Shown: positions 23,060 through 33,888, numbered from the stretch's first letter. The stretch is 60,000 nucleotides of DNA from Adiantum capillus-veneris (GCA_014529385.2 CM043966.1:101849587-101909586); one strand, 5' to 3'. Program-made: numbers and translations. The notes: generated by a model not told the origin, from the letters alone.

Positions 23060-24474
23060 TTCTTCAAGAACATAGTTCACATCAACAGATATTGGTCGCT
23101 TCTTCTTAATACTCTTCTCTCACAAGGGAGCTCTATTTATTTTAGGGGGTCTGTATACTTATCTTTGACATTGAAGAGTGAGTCAAATCAACTAGTGATT
23201 TTTCCTATTGTGTGCACTTCTCACATCTTATGGAGTTCTTCCTTCTTTTGTTTGAGTTAGGCAGATGTTAGATCTTCTGCAAACCAAAATTTTGTGTCCT
23301 TGAGAAGCCACAATTTCTCAAGGATTTTGAATTGATCTCCCTTGGTCTTGATCAGAGTGAGGATTGCATGGTTCATTAGGGAAACTTTGGACTCACAAAC
23401 GGGCCTTATAAGGAGTTTGACTTCCTCTCTCATATCCAAAACGGGCATGCGGCAAAATTTTTACAAATCAACTCTAAATTTGGTGGAGATTTGGTAGTTA
23501 GAATCTACTCTTCAAGCTCTTTCTATTGATATATAGCACGCCACGAGATTCCTCATATTTTGAAAGATTCTATTTTTTATTCTCTAGATTGTAGACGGAG
23601 TTGTCACATCATAAGAGAATAAAAAATAGAATCTTTCAAAATATGAGGAATATCATGGCGTGTTGTATATCAATGGAAAGAGCTTAAAGAGTAGATTCTA
23701 ACTGTCAAATCTCCGCTAAGTTTATAGTTGATTTGTAAAAATTTTACCGCATGCCCGTTTTGGATATGAGAGAGGAAGTCAAACTCCTTATAAGGCTCCT
23801 TTGTGAGTCCAAATTTTCCCTAATGGGTGTGATGTTCATGTGTAAGAGAGGTGATTGTGGCTGACCCCATTGTACCATGTGGGCTATTGTTTGGATGTGA
23901 GCAACAGAATCATGGAACATTGAAGGTGATATCCTCTTGGAATTGTTGTTCACATAGCGCAGACACTACACTATCTTCAACCTTACCAAAGATGATATCT
24001 TGCACTTGGGTTTTGACCTCCTTTGTAAGGGTGGTATCTACTTCCACCTTTGTGTTATTGAGCCAAAGGTCCCCCTTTCCTTTCCAGTCACTTGGAAGTC
24101 TGCCAATGCGAACATTGAGAGCGATATCCTCTTGGAATTCTCGTTCATGTAGCGTGGACACTACACAGTCTTCAACGTTACAAAAGATGATATCCTATAC
24201 TTGGGTTTTGACCTCCTTTGTGAAGGTGGTCTCTACTTCCACCTTTGTGTTATTGATCTTGATTTTCATATGTTCCATCTCTTCCTTTTTGTGGTTCTCC
24301 AACGTGGTGAATCGAGCCTTGATGAAGACGAGTCTATGCTTCAACTCCTCATTCTATTTGCAAAGCTTCTCGACTTCATTTTGAAGACCTGTGTGTTATG
24401 TTGTTTGTCTTTGGGGGTGTTGCCATGATCTCGGAGAATGTAGACTTTCCTTGAGATGAGGCTCGAGTGGCCAT
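23060..24474 (-). pseudogene. Decayed coiled-coil gene, split by a foldback MITE
   Basis: On the minus strand an ATG at 24474 opens MATRASSQGKSTFSEIMATP. After a frameshift a heptad-like coil is readable (NEVEKLCK-NEELKHRL ... TTLENHKKEEMEHMK). Two diverged copies of a block follow, each containing NTKVEV-TT-TKEVKTQV-DIIF and then EDIA/EDIT (24250-24090 and 24060-23910). Past the inserted element the frame continues (NHAILTLIKTKGDQF, LEKLWLLKD). Stops occur at TAG codons. I do not recognise the family; a host coiled-coil protein or a retroelement Gag-like N-terminus are both possible. Confidence 0.45.
23374..23825. mobile_element. Foldback MITE, family B copy 1 (452 bp)
   Basis: Two arms of about 212 bp are inverted copies of each other around a loop of about 27 bp (near 23586-23612, containing GTTGTCACATCA). 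Ends are CATTAGGGAAA and TTTTCCCTAATG. Landmarks in both arms: GGACTCACAAA, AAGGAGTTTGACTTCC, TCTACTCTT(c/t)AAGCTC and CGCCA(c/t)GA. There is no coding. A copy of exactly the same length is at 43231. RNA through this locus would fold into a long hairpin. Confidence 0.85.
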
Positions 24475-24784
24475 GATAGGCACAGGCTTCCTACGAAGAG
24501 ACTCAAAGCATCACTGCTAGATAGTCAACGGCAACTCAAATAGAGTCAAAGTCAGTGCTCAAGACGAGTCTAAGAGTTGAGGGCAGCTTGGACAGAGTCG
24601 AGGTTGGGCTAGTCCAACAAAGTCGGGGTTGTGGGTAGCTTCGACAAAGTCAAAATCGTGCAAATGATTAGATGTGTGGGCAAGATGGTGTTGGTTTGGA
24701 GGGCAAAGTTGTGTTAACGATCGCCACAAGGTAGCCCCTCGCCCAGGGGGAGGTTGAGGATGACGCAAGAAAGATAAGTCTAGG
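24475..24784. other. Non-coding
   Basis: Contains a loose repeat of GTCAA/GTCGAGGTTGGG-type motifs; nothing recognisable. Confidence 0.3.
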
Positions 24785-25395
24785 GCTGCAATGTTGCAGA
24801 GAGAAAGAGAGAGGGCATAGAGAGAGGTATATAGAATACTACTAGCCATATCTCTACCTCTCTTTCTACACTAGTCTCTACCTAATCTGCAGACCTAGAT
24901 AGAGAGGGTGTAGAGAGAGGAGGTAGATAGAGGAAGACAGAGAGGGTGTATCTACACCTAATCTCTCTATCTACACTCTCTATGTATCCTCCCTCTCTAC
25001 CTAATCTCTACACGCTCTCTATCTACTCTATCCACATCTACTCTATATATCCTCTCTCTCTACTCATACCTACATCCTAACCTCTCTCTACTCTTTCTCT
25101 ACACCCTTACCTCTATCCGCATCTCTCTCTACCTAATATTTATCTCTACTCCCTTTATCTATATCCTAATTTCTCCCTATATATATAATCTCTCTATTTT
25201 TACTCTCTATGTATCCTCCATCTCTACATCCTCTCTATCTACTCTATCCACACCTCTCTCTAAACCCTAATCTCTGTACTCTCTAGTCCCTCTATCTATC
25301 TCTACACTCTACGTATCCTCCTTCTCTCTGTTTACACCCTCTCTACTCCCTCTATCTACATCCTAGCCTCTCTCTACTCTCCCTCTACATCCTAA

Positions 25396-25431
<36 letters not shown>

Positions 25432-25813
25432 TCTCTCTCTTTACCTTCTCTACATACTCTCTACCTAATCTACTTAATCTCTACACCCTCTCTATCTACT
25501 CTATCCACACCTCTCTCTACACTCTAATCTTTTTCTAAATCCTAACCTTATCTATATAATCTCTACATATACCCTCTCTTTATCCCCTAATCTCAACTCT
25601 CTCTATTGCTACTCTCTACGTATTCTCCCTCTCTACATAATATCTACCCCCACTCTATCTGCTCTATGTACATCTCTCTACACTCTAATCTCTTTCTCAA
25701 TCCTAACTTTATCTATGTACTCTCTACATAATCTCTATCTCTACCTTCTTTCTACTCTCTCTATCCCCTAATCTGGACTCTCTCTCCACGTAATCTCTAT
25801 CTCTATACCCTTT

Positions 25814-25852
<39 letters not shown>

Positions 25853-26340
25853 CAATATACACTATTTTAACACTTCTCCTCCCTTTAATCGCTCTTCTTT
25901 CATCTCTTTTCTTCCTTCTCTCTCTCTCTCTTCGTTTCTTCCACTCTCTAATTTCACATACACAAAATTGAATATTGCTCTCTCTAATCGCTCTTTAAAA
26001 CCTTTTTTAATGTACAATTTCGTCATACTCTATCACCTTTTTTTAAAAATAATGTTTAATACCTAATGTATAATTTTTTTCTCTTTTTGTCGCTCTTTTC
26101 TAATGTAACATACACATCTTTCATACATCAATTCACTTTAAGTTAACACTAATTTAACATTAAACATACAAGAAGTTTAATGTGTAGGTGTGATGTTTAA
26201 TTTGACTTTTTCTCTCTCTACTTAAACATCTATTTAGCATTAATCATGAAATCTAGTTAATCTCTACTTTAACATTAACCATTAAATATATGCTAAACTC
26301 TCTTTCTCTCTCTCTTTTCCTCTCTCCCTAATTACAAACC
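24785..26340. repeat. Long CT-rich low-complexity tract
   Basis: About 1.1 kb (24785-25860) is a degenerate pyrimidine tract built of CTCTCTA, CTCTCTCTAC and ATCTCTAC-type units, with pure CT arrays at 25396-25440 and 25817-25849. It is followed to 26340 by weaker CT-rich and AT-rich sequence. No coding. Confidence 0.85.
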
Positions 26341-26485
26341 AAACAAGCAAGCAAGTATCTACGAACTAATCACATGCCTACAACAAACAATCAAACAAGG
26401 AAAGTGAGGTCAACCAAGCAAGTAAGAAGCACCTACACCAAACATGAAAGAGGTACAAAATATTTGAATCTAAATTTTCTAATGC

Positions 26486-26716
26486 GTGTGTGTGTGTGTG
26501 TGTGTGTGTTTAAGACAATGGGGGGATTATGTAGAAGCTTACCTCTTGTGTTCCTCTTGCATTCGAGTCTCCTTGTGATCCTCTTGTGTAGAGCCCTTTT
26601 GCAGTCCGCGCTCTCTTGAGTGATGGAGTGCTCCACCAAAGATTGATTGTGCATGTGTGTGTTTGTGTGAAGGAGAGTTGTGCATGTGTGTGTGTGTGTG
26701 TGTGTGAAGGAGAGAA

Positions 26717-26771
<55 letters not shown>
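26486..26771. repeat. GT and GA microsatellite cluster
   Basis: (GT)n at 26486-26509 and 26684-26706, (GA)n at 26719-26771. The phrase GTAAGCTTTGAGAGGGAGAGAA recurs in part just downstream. Confidence 0.9.
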
Positions 26772-26773
<2 letters not shown>

Positions 26774-27104
26774 AGCTTTGAGAGGGAGAGAAGGAGGGAG
26801 AGGGGTGTGAGCTTTGAGAGGGAGAGAAAGAGAGAATATGGCCGCAGATGCGATGGTGGTAGGAGTAGAAGAGCAAGGTATGCTGCAAAAAGTGCGGCAT
26901 ATCGTGCTCTCTTCCTTTTTGAAATTTGCGAGGTAATATGTGCGGTAATATACACGTAATATTTAATTTGCGATAATTTACATGGTAATATTATAATTTA
27001 CAAAATAAATCCTTCCCGTTCCCCTCTCTCCCCTTTGGCCATCCCATTTTGCTCTCTCCCTCTCTCTACAAATCGCAATAAAGGGCCACTATGATAAACG
27101 CTTT

Positions 27105-27215
27105 GAGAGATTTATAGTGAAATGTGAGAAAATATAAAATATAATAATATCCACTATTGAACCCACATGATATAGGTATTTTTATATTGTACTAACCCCC
27201 TCAGAGTGCCACATG
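27105..27215. mobile_element. MITE family A, one-ended copy
   Basis: TTGAACCCACATGATATAGG, then an AT run and ACTAACCCCCCT, matches the right inverted end of the family. Only this end is present. Confidence 0.45.
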
Positions 27216-27903
27216 GTTGCAACTCAAAAATTACAAAATCAGCCTCTATCCCTTTGCTCTATCCTTGGAGGGTTTAGGCTCCTTCGCCAGTGCTCTTCAA
27301 GTTGGTAGGATTTTTTTTTCCGTAAAACCCTAACCCCTTAGGCCCCATCATCCATAACTTTTCACTTCTTCTAGGCTAAGCTCGCCTTGCCCTCTCGACC
27401 AGTCCCTCATGATGTTCATGCCACATCACATACTTGTGACATACCTCCCTCTTGAAAGAATTGCAATCACCCTCAATTACACTTGCAAAATGGCCAAAGG
27501 ACAGAAAATTTCTTCATTGAACACTGACTCTATGTACCCATGCACTAGACTTCACAAATCCAACACTTCTACAAAAACATCAGTTATTACTGATCACAGT
27601 ACATCTCCATTAAGGGTCTCATATGTAAATCATGATCATTGTAACACACTTAGGAATCACATCCAGTTTGTGTTGATCTCTTCACGGATATCTTGATCTT
27701 CTAAATCTTGTTGCTATCATATTCATATCCTTGTCACATTTCAAGCAAACCATGACCTTGACCATTCTCACAAGACATTACATTCACAAAGCATGTAGTT
27801 CAAAAAATCACACACTTGGTTCACACTACACACTATGTTTCAATCATTCAACTTACGCATCTCATCTATTGAAGAACTCTTGATGCACCTAGATCCATGT
27901 ATA
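27216..27903. other. Non-coding flank of the copia element
   Basis: No recognisable coding or transposon signal. The last five bases (GTATA, 27899-27903) are the target duplication. Confidence 0.35.
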
Positions 27904-28225
27904 TGTAAAGAATGAGGATGCAAGAGAGCTACACAAGACAAGCACAAAGCACACAGAGATGGAAAGCTTCTTCTTCTTCTTCACAGAAAAGAGAGTACAA
28001 AATGACTAAGTGCTAAAGCTGAAAAGTAGCACATATGTACATGCGGTCACTAAGTGTGAACTCGCTAGAAGCGTACTAGGCTGGCACTATAAGTGTAGTC
28101 CAATTGTAGAATCACTGGCAGAGATCCTCCGTGTCCGTCACCTAACGCGCCAGTGAGTAAATACCGTAAGCGGCCAAGACCCGTAGTGGATGCCAGCTCA
28201 AGGTGTAGAGCTCGACATCTCAACA
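27904..28225 (-). repeat. 3' LTR of the young copia
   Basis: 322 bp; on the minus strand it begins TGTTGAGATGTCGAGC and ends CTTTACA. Confidence 0.97.
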
Positions 28226-30171
28226 CTCCCCCTCGAGCTCTGCATGTCGCAGAGTCCAAGCATAGTCCGGAAACGTCGAAGCTTCTCAGCTCCGAGGGCC
28301 TTGGTAAAGATATCCGCTATCTGCTCCTCTGTGCTGACGTAGACCAAGTCGATGTCGCCCGCCAACACTCGCTCTCGAACGTAGTGGTAATGGACCTCTA
28401 TGTGTTTGGTCCTGGCATGGAACACTGGGTTCCTAGCCAATTGCATGCTGCTGAGGTTGTCACAATGGATGAAAATCTGCTGGTCCACCTGCACTCCCAA
28501 GTCCTCAAGTAATGTGCGTAGCCAAGCTACCTCGCACGCCGCAACTGCTGCACCTCTGTACTCGGCCTCTGTGCTCGATAAAGCAACCGTAGGCTGCTTT
28601 TTGCTGCTCCAAGTAACAGCAGCACTCGCAAAAGAGAACATGAACCCACTGGTAGATCTCCTATCAACAATGCTACCTGCCCAATCTGCATCTGTATACC
28701 CATACAATGCTAATGGTGCATCTGCTGCATAGAACAATGCGTAGTCAAGAGTACCTTGCACATACCTAAGTGTGCGTCGTACTCCATCCAAATGTGGCTT
28801 CCTCGGAAGCTGCATGAACTGACTCTCCAAGCCTACTGTGTAGCTCAAGTCTGGCCTCGTGATAGTCAAGTAGATTAGACTACCCACAATCTTCCTGTAC
28901 ATGTTGACATCCTCAACAACATCACCCTTCTCTGCACTCAGCTTTGCATTCACATCCAAGGGAATAGAAATTGGCTTACAATCAGCCATACCATACTTTG
29001 ACAACATGTCCAAAGCATACTGTCTCTGTGATAGCCATACACCCTCTGGAGTCCTGATCACCTCAATGCCAAGAAAGTAGCGCAACTCGCCTAAATCTTT
29101 CATTTCAAACTCCTGTTTGAGAAGACCCTTCACATGGTCAATCTCCATAGCATTGTCACCAACAATAATAAGGTCATCTACATATATGGTAATGACCACA
29201 ATCCCCACATCACTCTCACGTACATAGAGTGAATGATCAGCATGAGCTCTCCTAAAACCAATACTGACAAGATACTTGGCAATCCTGTCATACCATGCTC
29301 TAGAGCCCTGCTTCAAACCATACAAAGCTTTGAGAAGTCTGCATACATAATCTGGGTAACCTGGATCAACATAACCAGGTGGCTGATCCATATACACTTC
29401 CTCTTGCAACTCACCATTCAAGAAGGCATTCTTTACATCCATTTGATGCATAATCCATCCTCTAGATGCAGCCACTGCTATGACAGCTCTCACAGTCGTC
29501 ATCTTTGCCACTGGAGCAAAGGTCTCCTCATAGTCTATGCCATACGTCTGTGCATAACCCTTTGCGACCAGCCTTGCCTTGTGACGCTCAATGTTACCAT
29601 CAGCCTTATGCTTGGTTTTATACACCCATTTACAGCCAATAGCTTTCTTGCCACTTGGCAATGGCACCAACTCCCATGTGTCATTTGCTTCCAATGCAGC
29701 CATCTCTTCATTCATTGCATCATCCCAATGCACATTTCCAACTGCATCCTCAAAACATGTGGGCTCCACATCCTGTATCACCTTAGCCATGTAGGCTTGG
29801 TGATGCGCTAGATACCCATCATAAGTCAATTTCTGAACTGGATTTCTGACTCTATTAGATCTGCGCGGTCCTGGGTCACTCCTTTGCCCTCTAGCATCTT
29901 CTTGTACTTTCCTTACACCAGGTGTCCTGACAGCCGGAATTCCAAATTCCTCATCAAGACTTTGTTCAGAACCATCTGAATCCATGTCTACATGTGAAAA
30001 ACCTGATGATGCATCAGCCATAAAGGGAGGTTCATCAACCTTTTCCTTTCCTTTTCGTGATACATTCCCTGTACCTGTTGGTGGAGTAACCTGCGTACGT
30101 AGTCTACCATTCCATGGTTTCTCAACAGAGCCACGAGAAGAGGACTCTTGTGGTCCACTCAAAACCTGTGA
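28198..30171 (-). CDS. copia Pol, C-terminal part: reverse transcriptase and RNase H
   Basis: About 657 codons in the same frame as the upstream integrase ORF, separated from it by a single TAG. A charged linker is followed by the RVT_2 reverse transcriptase (NDTWELVPLP, CKWVYKTK, RLVAKGYAQ, DVKNAFLNGEL, active site YVDDLIIVG). RNase H follows (YTDADWAGS, SSTEAEYRG, HCDNLSSMQLA, RTKHIEVHYH) and ADIFTKAL ends the domain. All catalytic acidic residues are present. Length is normal for the family. The end of the frame overlaps the LTR by about 28 bp. Confidence 0.93.
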   Translation of the reverse strand, partial: SQVLSGPQESSSRGSVEKPWNGRLRTQVTPPTGTGNVSRKGKEKVDEPPFMADASSGFSHVDMDSDGSEQSLDEEFGIPAVRTPGVRKVQEDARGQRSDPGPRRSNRVRNPVQKLTYDGYLAHHQAYMAKVIQDVEPTCFEDAVGNVHWDDAMNEEMAALEANDTWELVPLPSGKKAIGCKWVYKTKHKADGNIERHKARLVAKGYAQTYGIDYEETFAPVAKMTTVRAVIAVAASRGWIMHQMDVKNAFLNGELQEEVYMDQPPGYVDPGYPDYVCRLLKALYGLKQGSRAWYDRIAKYLVSIGFRRAHADHSLYVRESDVGIVVITIYVDDLIIVGDNAMEIDHVKGLLKQEFEMKDLGELRYFLGIEVIRTPEGVWLSQRQYALDMLSKYGMADCKPISIPLDVNAKLSAEKGDVVEDVNMYRKIVGSLIYLTITRPDLSYTVGLESQFMQLPRKPHLDGVRRTLRYVQGTLDYALFYAADAPLALYGYTDADWAGSIVDRRSTSGFMFSFASAAVTWSSKKQPTVALSSTEAEYRGAAVAACEVAWLRTLLEDLGVQVDQQIFIHCDNLSSMQLARNPVFHARTKHIEVHYHYVRERVLAGDIDLVYVSTEEQIADIFTKALGAEKLRRFRTMLGLCDMQSSRGSVEMSSSTP
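28226..28235 (-). promoter_or_regulatory. Polypurine tract (minus strand)
   Basis: CGAGGGGGAG on the minus strand abuts the 3' LTR. Confidence 0.85.
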
Positions 30172-31968
30172 CTATGGCCTCACATTTTGTACAACCACAT
30201 CATCTTTTACATCAGCCCCAATAGTGCCATGTGCATTACTGTACCAGCTGCTCATCTCATCAAAGACTACATCTCTGCTCACTCGTAATTCTCGTGTAGT
30301 AGGATTGTAGCACCTGTACCCCTTTTGTTCAAGGGAATATCCCACAAGAATACATTTCTCTACTTTAGGATCCAATTTCCTACGCAACTCATCTGGTACA
30401 TGCACGTAAGCTATGCAGCCAAACACTTTCAAGTGTGCCAAATCAGGCTTTGTACCTGTAAACTTTTCCTCAGGTGTTACATCATGCACCGTAGCTGTAG
30501 GTGTCCTGTTCATAATGTACACAACTGTATTTACAGCTTCAGCCCAGAAATGATGAGGCATGTTCTTCTCATTCATCAATGCACGTGCAACCTCTGCAAT
30601 GTGCTTGTTTTTCCTTTCTGCGACCCCATTCTGCTGTGGAGTATATCTGCATGTAAACTGCCTGTGTATACCATGCATTCGCAGAAAATCTAAAAAATCA
30701 TTGGAGAAGTACTCTCCCCCTCCATCTGACCTCAATGTCTTGATTTGCATATCTGTCTCCTTCTCAATCATGACTTTGAAGTCTTGAAAGTGACCAAACA
30801 CTTCACTTTTGTTACGCATGAAGTAGACCCATACTTTCCTTGTATGGTCATCAATGAAAGAGACATAATACCTGCAACCATGTATACTTGCAGTATCGGT
30901 TGGACCCCAAACATCTGTGTGCACCACCTCAAGTGGCTTTTTACATACATTGCGCTCATGTGGAAATGAGCCCTTTGACTGTTTTCCAAACTGGCATGCT
31001 GCACACACTTTATGCATACCATCCACCTTGAATTTGGGCAAACCTTTTACAATCTGTTTTGATTGCATGCTGCGCAATCTCTGCTCATTGACATGGCCAA
31101 TGCGTTTGTGCCAAATGTCAACATCAGCCACAACACCTGTGCCCTGTTCAAATAATGCAGCTTTTACCTCAGGCATGTCTACATTCAGCGTAAACATTCT
31201 GCCCACACATTTGCCCTCTGTGATCAGCTTACAGCCATTCTGGAAATCTTCTACATAACAGCCATTTGGATTGAAGCGAACCTGCAAACCCTGCTCAACC
31301 ATTTGTCCAACAGAAACAAGATTCTTTGTAATGTTTGGGACATGAAGTACATCTGCTAAGTACTTTGATTTCCCACTCTTCGTATTTAGAGGTATGTCCC
31401 CTACATGAGCAATGGGGTGAGCTGTGTCATCTCCTGTCTGCACATAGCCTGACACATCTGGTTTGCGCATATCTCTAAACCACTCTCCACGAGACATGTG
31501 ATTAGAGGCACCTGAATCCACATACCAAACATCATCTTGGGTGGAATTCTCTGCAGTCATTGTATTCATTACATGCTGCATAACAAACATGCGCTCGTTT
31601 TTGCTGTCATCTGTATCTCTGCTAGTAGATGCATAGTTGCCCTGTTCTCTCTTTCTACTTGCTTTTCCCTTTGGACAGTCACGTGACATGTGACCTCTTT
31701 CACCACAAGTCCAACATTCTCTACTATCTGGAGTATGTTGCTGCCTGCTTGATCCTGCACCACGACCTCTTTGACTCCCCCTGCCTTGAGACTGGTTTCC
31801 CCTGCCACCTGTATTGTTTTGTTGATTGACCTTCCAGAAATTGGCCCCTGCAACCCCTTGGGCCTCGACCACGACCTCTACCTCTACCTCTGTTGGAGTT
31901 AGAATAGAAGGCCTGTTCAGAATTATTTCTGCCATGAGAAGAAGATGTGTCAAGGTTCTTCTCCTCAA
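30172..31968 (-). CDS. copia Gag C-terminus, protease and integrase
   Basis: 598 codons. A G/R-rich Gag tail is followed by a CCHC knuckle (CWTCGERGHMSRDC), protease WYVDSGASNH, integrase zinc finger (WHKRIGH ... CAACQFGK) and core residues D (HTDVWGP), D (RSDGGGEY) and E (QQNGVAERKN). It ends at a TAG (30174-30172) lying between NVRP and SQV, where a CAG would keep the polyprotein open. The upstream boundary is a frameshift relative to Gag, in the run around 31850. Confidence 0.92.
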   Translation of the reverse strand: MRRRTLTHLLLMAEIILNRPSILTPTEVEVEVVVEAQGVAGANFWKVNQQNNTGGRGNQSQGRGSQRGRGAGSSRQQHTPDSRECWTCGERGHMSRDCPKGKASRKREQGNYASTSRDTDDSKNERMFVMQHVMNTMTAENSTQDDVWYVDSGASNHMSRGEWFRDMRKPDVSGYVQTGDDTAHPIAHVGDIPLNTKSGKSKYLADVLHVPNITKNLVSVGQMVEQGLQVRFNPNGCYVEDFQNGCKLITEGKCVGRMFTLNVDMPEVKAALFEQGTGVVADVDIWHKRIGHVNEQRLRSMQSKQIVKGLPKFKVDGMHKVCAACQFGKQSKGSFPHERNVCKKPLEVVHTDVWGPTDTASIHGCRYYVSFIDDHTRKVWVYFMRNKSEVFGHFQDFKVMIEKETDMQIKTLRSDGGGEYFSNDFLDFLRMHGIHRQFTCRYTPQQNGVAERKNKHIAEVARALMNEKNMPHHFWAEAVNTVVYIMNRTPTATVHDVTPEEKFTGTKPDLAHLKVFGCIAYVHVPDELRRKLDPKVEKCILVGYSLEQKGYRCYNPTTRELRVSRDVVFDEMSSWYSNAHGTIGADVKDDVVVQNVRP

Positions 31969-32542
31969 GAATAAGCATAGAAATCAAATCTTGGAACACG
32001 AGGATGTCGTCTCTTGTATTCATGGAAGACCTGAAATGTACATACTCATCTCCTAGACCATCCAAGCATGCATGGACAATGTCATCGTCTTCCACTGAGA
32101 CTTTAATAGATCCAAGAGCCTCAATGATACTCTTGATCTTCAAAGCATAATCATTGATGGAGAGGTTGTTCCTCTTAACCTGATTTAGCTCTGACTTTAG
32201 TTGAAGCTTCCTGGCCTTGGTGTTCACCTCGAACACTCTGCCTAAGTTTTTCCATGCAATGGCGGGGGTTTCAGCATCCTGTAGATAGCCCATCATGCCA
32301 TCTGTGATGCTCATAGAAAGCCAATACATCACTTTGCTTTGGCCTTGTTGCCAGTCCCTCAAAGCTTTCCTTTGTTCTGCTGTAGCATTTGCCTCGGGAA
32401 TCTCTGGTTCCTTTTCATTGTCTCCTTCTACATAGTCCCAATAACCTTTTCCTTTTAGGAAATTTGTTATTCTGAACTTCCATGCAGGGTAGTTATTTTT
32501 CTCAAGCTTCTCAGTAACAATCTGACTGAAACCGTCAGACAT
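31724..32542 (-). CDS. copia Gag N-terminal region (UBN2 type)
   Basis: ATG at 32542. MSDGFSQIV, then the Gag core with NYPAWKFRI, YWDYVEGD, WKNLGRVFEVNTKARKLQLK, LNQVKRNNLSINDYALKIK and LILEEKNL, and an RGRGRG nucleic-acid-binding tail. A one-base indel near 31850 (homopolymers of C and T on the plus strand) shifts the frame away from the CCHC knuckle. Gag would form the virus-like particle in the cytoplasm. Confidence 0.9.
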   Translation of the reverse strand: MSDGFSQIVTEKLEKNNYPAWKFRITNFLKGKGYWDYVEGDNEKEPEIPEANATAEQRKALRDWQQGQSKVMYWLSMSITDGMMGYLQDAETPAIAWKNLGRVFEVNTKARKLQLKSELNQVKRNNLSINDYALKIKSIIEALGSIKVSVEDDDIVHACLDGLGDEYVHFRSSMNTRDDILVFQDLISMLILEEKNLDTSSSHGRNNSEQAFYSNSNRGRGRGRGRGPRGCRGQFLEGQSTKQYRWQGKPVSRQGESKRSWCRIKQAATYSR

Positions 32543-32802
32543 CTAGAAGCACCAAGACAAAATAGCTGCAATCTGCAAAAACCTGCAAATCTGCTGAACC
32601 TGCTATCGTGGTTCCTGTAACGCTTTCTACACTCAACGAGTGTCCACAATCAAGAGTTTCACAACCACTGTACTTGTACAGTAAATCTCTGTACACTGCA
32701 CTTTGGAGACCTGTTCAGAAACTTGTGCGAAAAACTTATGGCATCTGGTCGTGGATTGCGAACGAAGGGATTGTGATGCTTTTGCTCTCTTGCCTGCACC
32801 AG

Positions 32803-32814
32803 GCTCTGATACCA
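32803..32814 (-). promoter_or_regulatory. Primer-binding site of the young copia
   Basis: Plus strand GCTCTGATACCA, immediately next to the right LTR. Confidence 0.95.
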
Positions 32815-33136
32815 TGTAAAGAATGAGGATGCAAGAGAGCTACACAAGACAAGCACAAAGCACACAGAGATGGAAAGCTTCTTCTTCTTCTTCACAGAAA
32901 AGAGAGTACAAAATGACTAAGTGCTAAAGCTGAAAAGTAGCACATATGTACATGCGGTCACTAAGTGTGAACTCGCTAGAAGCGTACTAGGCTGGCACTA
33001 TAAGTGTAGTCCAGCTGTAGAATCACTGGCAGAGATCCTCCGTGTCGGTCACCTAACGCGCCAGTGAGTAAATACCGTAAGCGGCCAAGACCCGTAGTGG
33101 ATGCCAGCTCAAGGTGTAGAGCTCGACATCTCAACA
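32815..33136 (-). repeat. 5' LTR of the young copia
   Basis: 322 bp, 3 differences from the 3' LTR (two around 33014, one around 33047). Confidence 0.97.
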
Positions 33137-33270
33137 GTATAGCCAGCTCATCCTTCCTGATGCACTAACAATAGTATCCAATCATCTCATCCAGATAGAA
33201 ATCTGGATGCATTAGAATCACATTCACTTCACATTCTCTTAACAATCTCGTTGATCTCTAATATATCTCT

Positions 33271-33414
33271 GATTCCCTTGCTTCTTCAAAACTCTCTAAT
33301 AAACTATCAGATGGTTCTCTTGCTTCTTTGGTATTCTTTGCTAAACTATCAGTTGGTTCTCTTGCTTCTTTGGAACTCTCTGATGAACTATCAGTTGGCT
33401 CTCTTGGTTCTATC
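33271..33414. repeat. 42-bp tandem repeat, about 3.4 units
   Basis: Units start at 33271, 33313, 33355 and 33397, each with G-TTCTCTTGCTTCTT and AACTATCAG. On the minus strand they are open and read as 14-residue repeats of the type EAREPTDSL-ES. This may be a piece of an acidic repeat protein; no full gene is seen. Confidence 0.8.
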
Positions 33415-33649
33415 TTTTCCTTTGGAGACTCTTGCCTCTTTTAGGTGGTTGTCTGTAGGATAGGTCAATGAGCCGACATGCATACAAAAACCCTATTTGG
33501 AATAACCCATAAGTCCCTGAATGGAGTCAAACTTCTTCTGTAGGGGAAATCATTGTATCTCTTTGATTAGACCACAACAAAACCACTTAGCTTGGTCCTC
33601 TAAAGTAATCATCTAAAATGAGGACACTATCAAAAAGTGTAAAAGTTAT

Positions 33650-33853
33650 AGCATCTCAAGTGAATAGCCTAATGTAATCCCAATATTTATTTTGGCTTTA
33701 GGTAGTTATTTTACTTATTTGTCAAAGTCTTAAGTAAGGAAATTTATTAAGGGGGGTACTTAATTAAGGGCCCCAAAGCTAGTATATAAGGTGCACACAT
33801 GCCCTCATTTTAAATCACTAATTCATGCTGAGTTGATTGGTTTAGTAGCCTCT

Positions 33854-33888
<35 letters not shown>

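Larger units (their letters stand above)
27904..33136 (-). mobile_element. Young, nearly intact Ty1/copia element
   Basis: Two 322-bp LTRs (27904-28225 and 32815-33136) differ at only 3 sites. Exact target duplications GTATA lie at 27899-27903 and 33137-33141. On the minus strand: LTR, PBS TGGTATCAGAGC (32814-32803), gag-pol with all domains, purine tract, LTR. The coding region is broken only by one frameshift in Gag and one TAG stop. This is the most recent insertion that can be dated in the window. Confidence 0.97.

Noticed and set aside
23374-23825. Hairpin considered as a microRNA precursor
   Set aside because: Arms are over 200 bp, there is a same-length copy elsewhere and transposon-like ends, so a foldback MITE fits better.
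33240-33470. Short tandem repeats considered as a CRISPR array
   Set aside because: Repeats are contiguous with no unique spacers, and the genome is plant nuclear.
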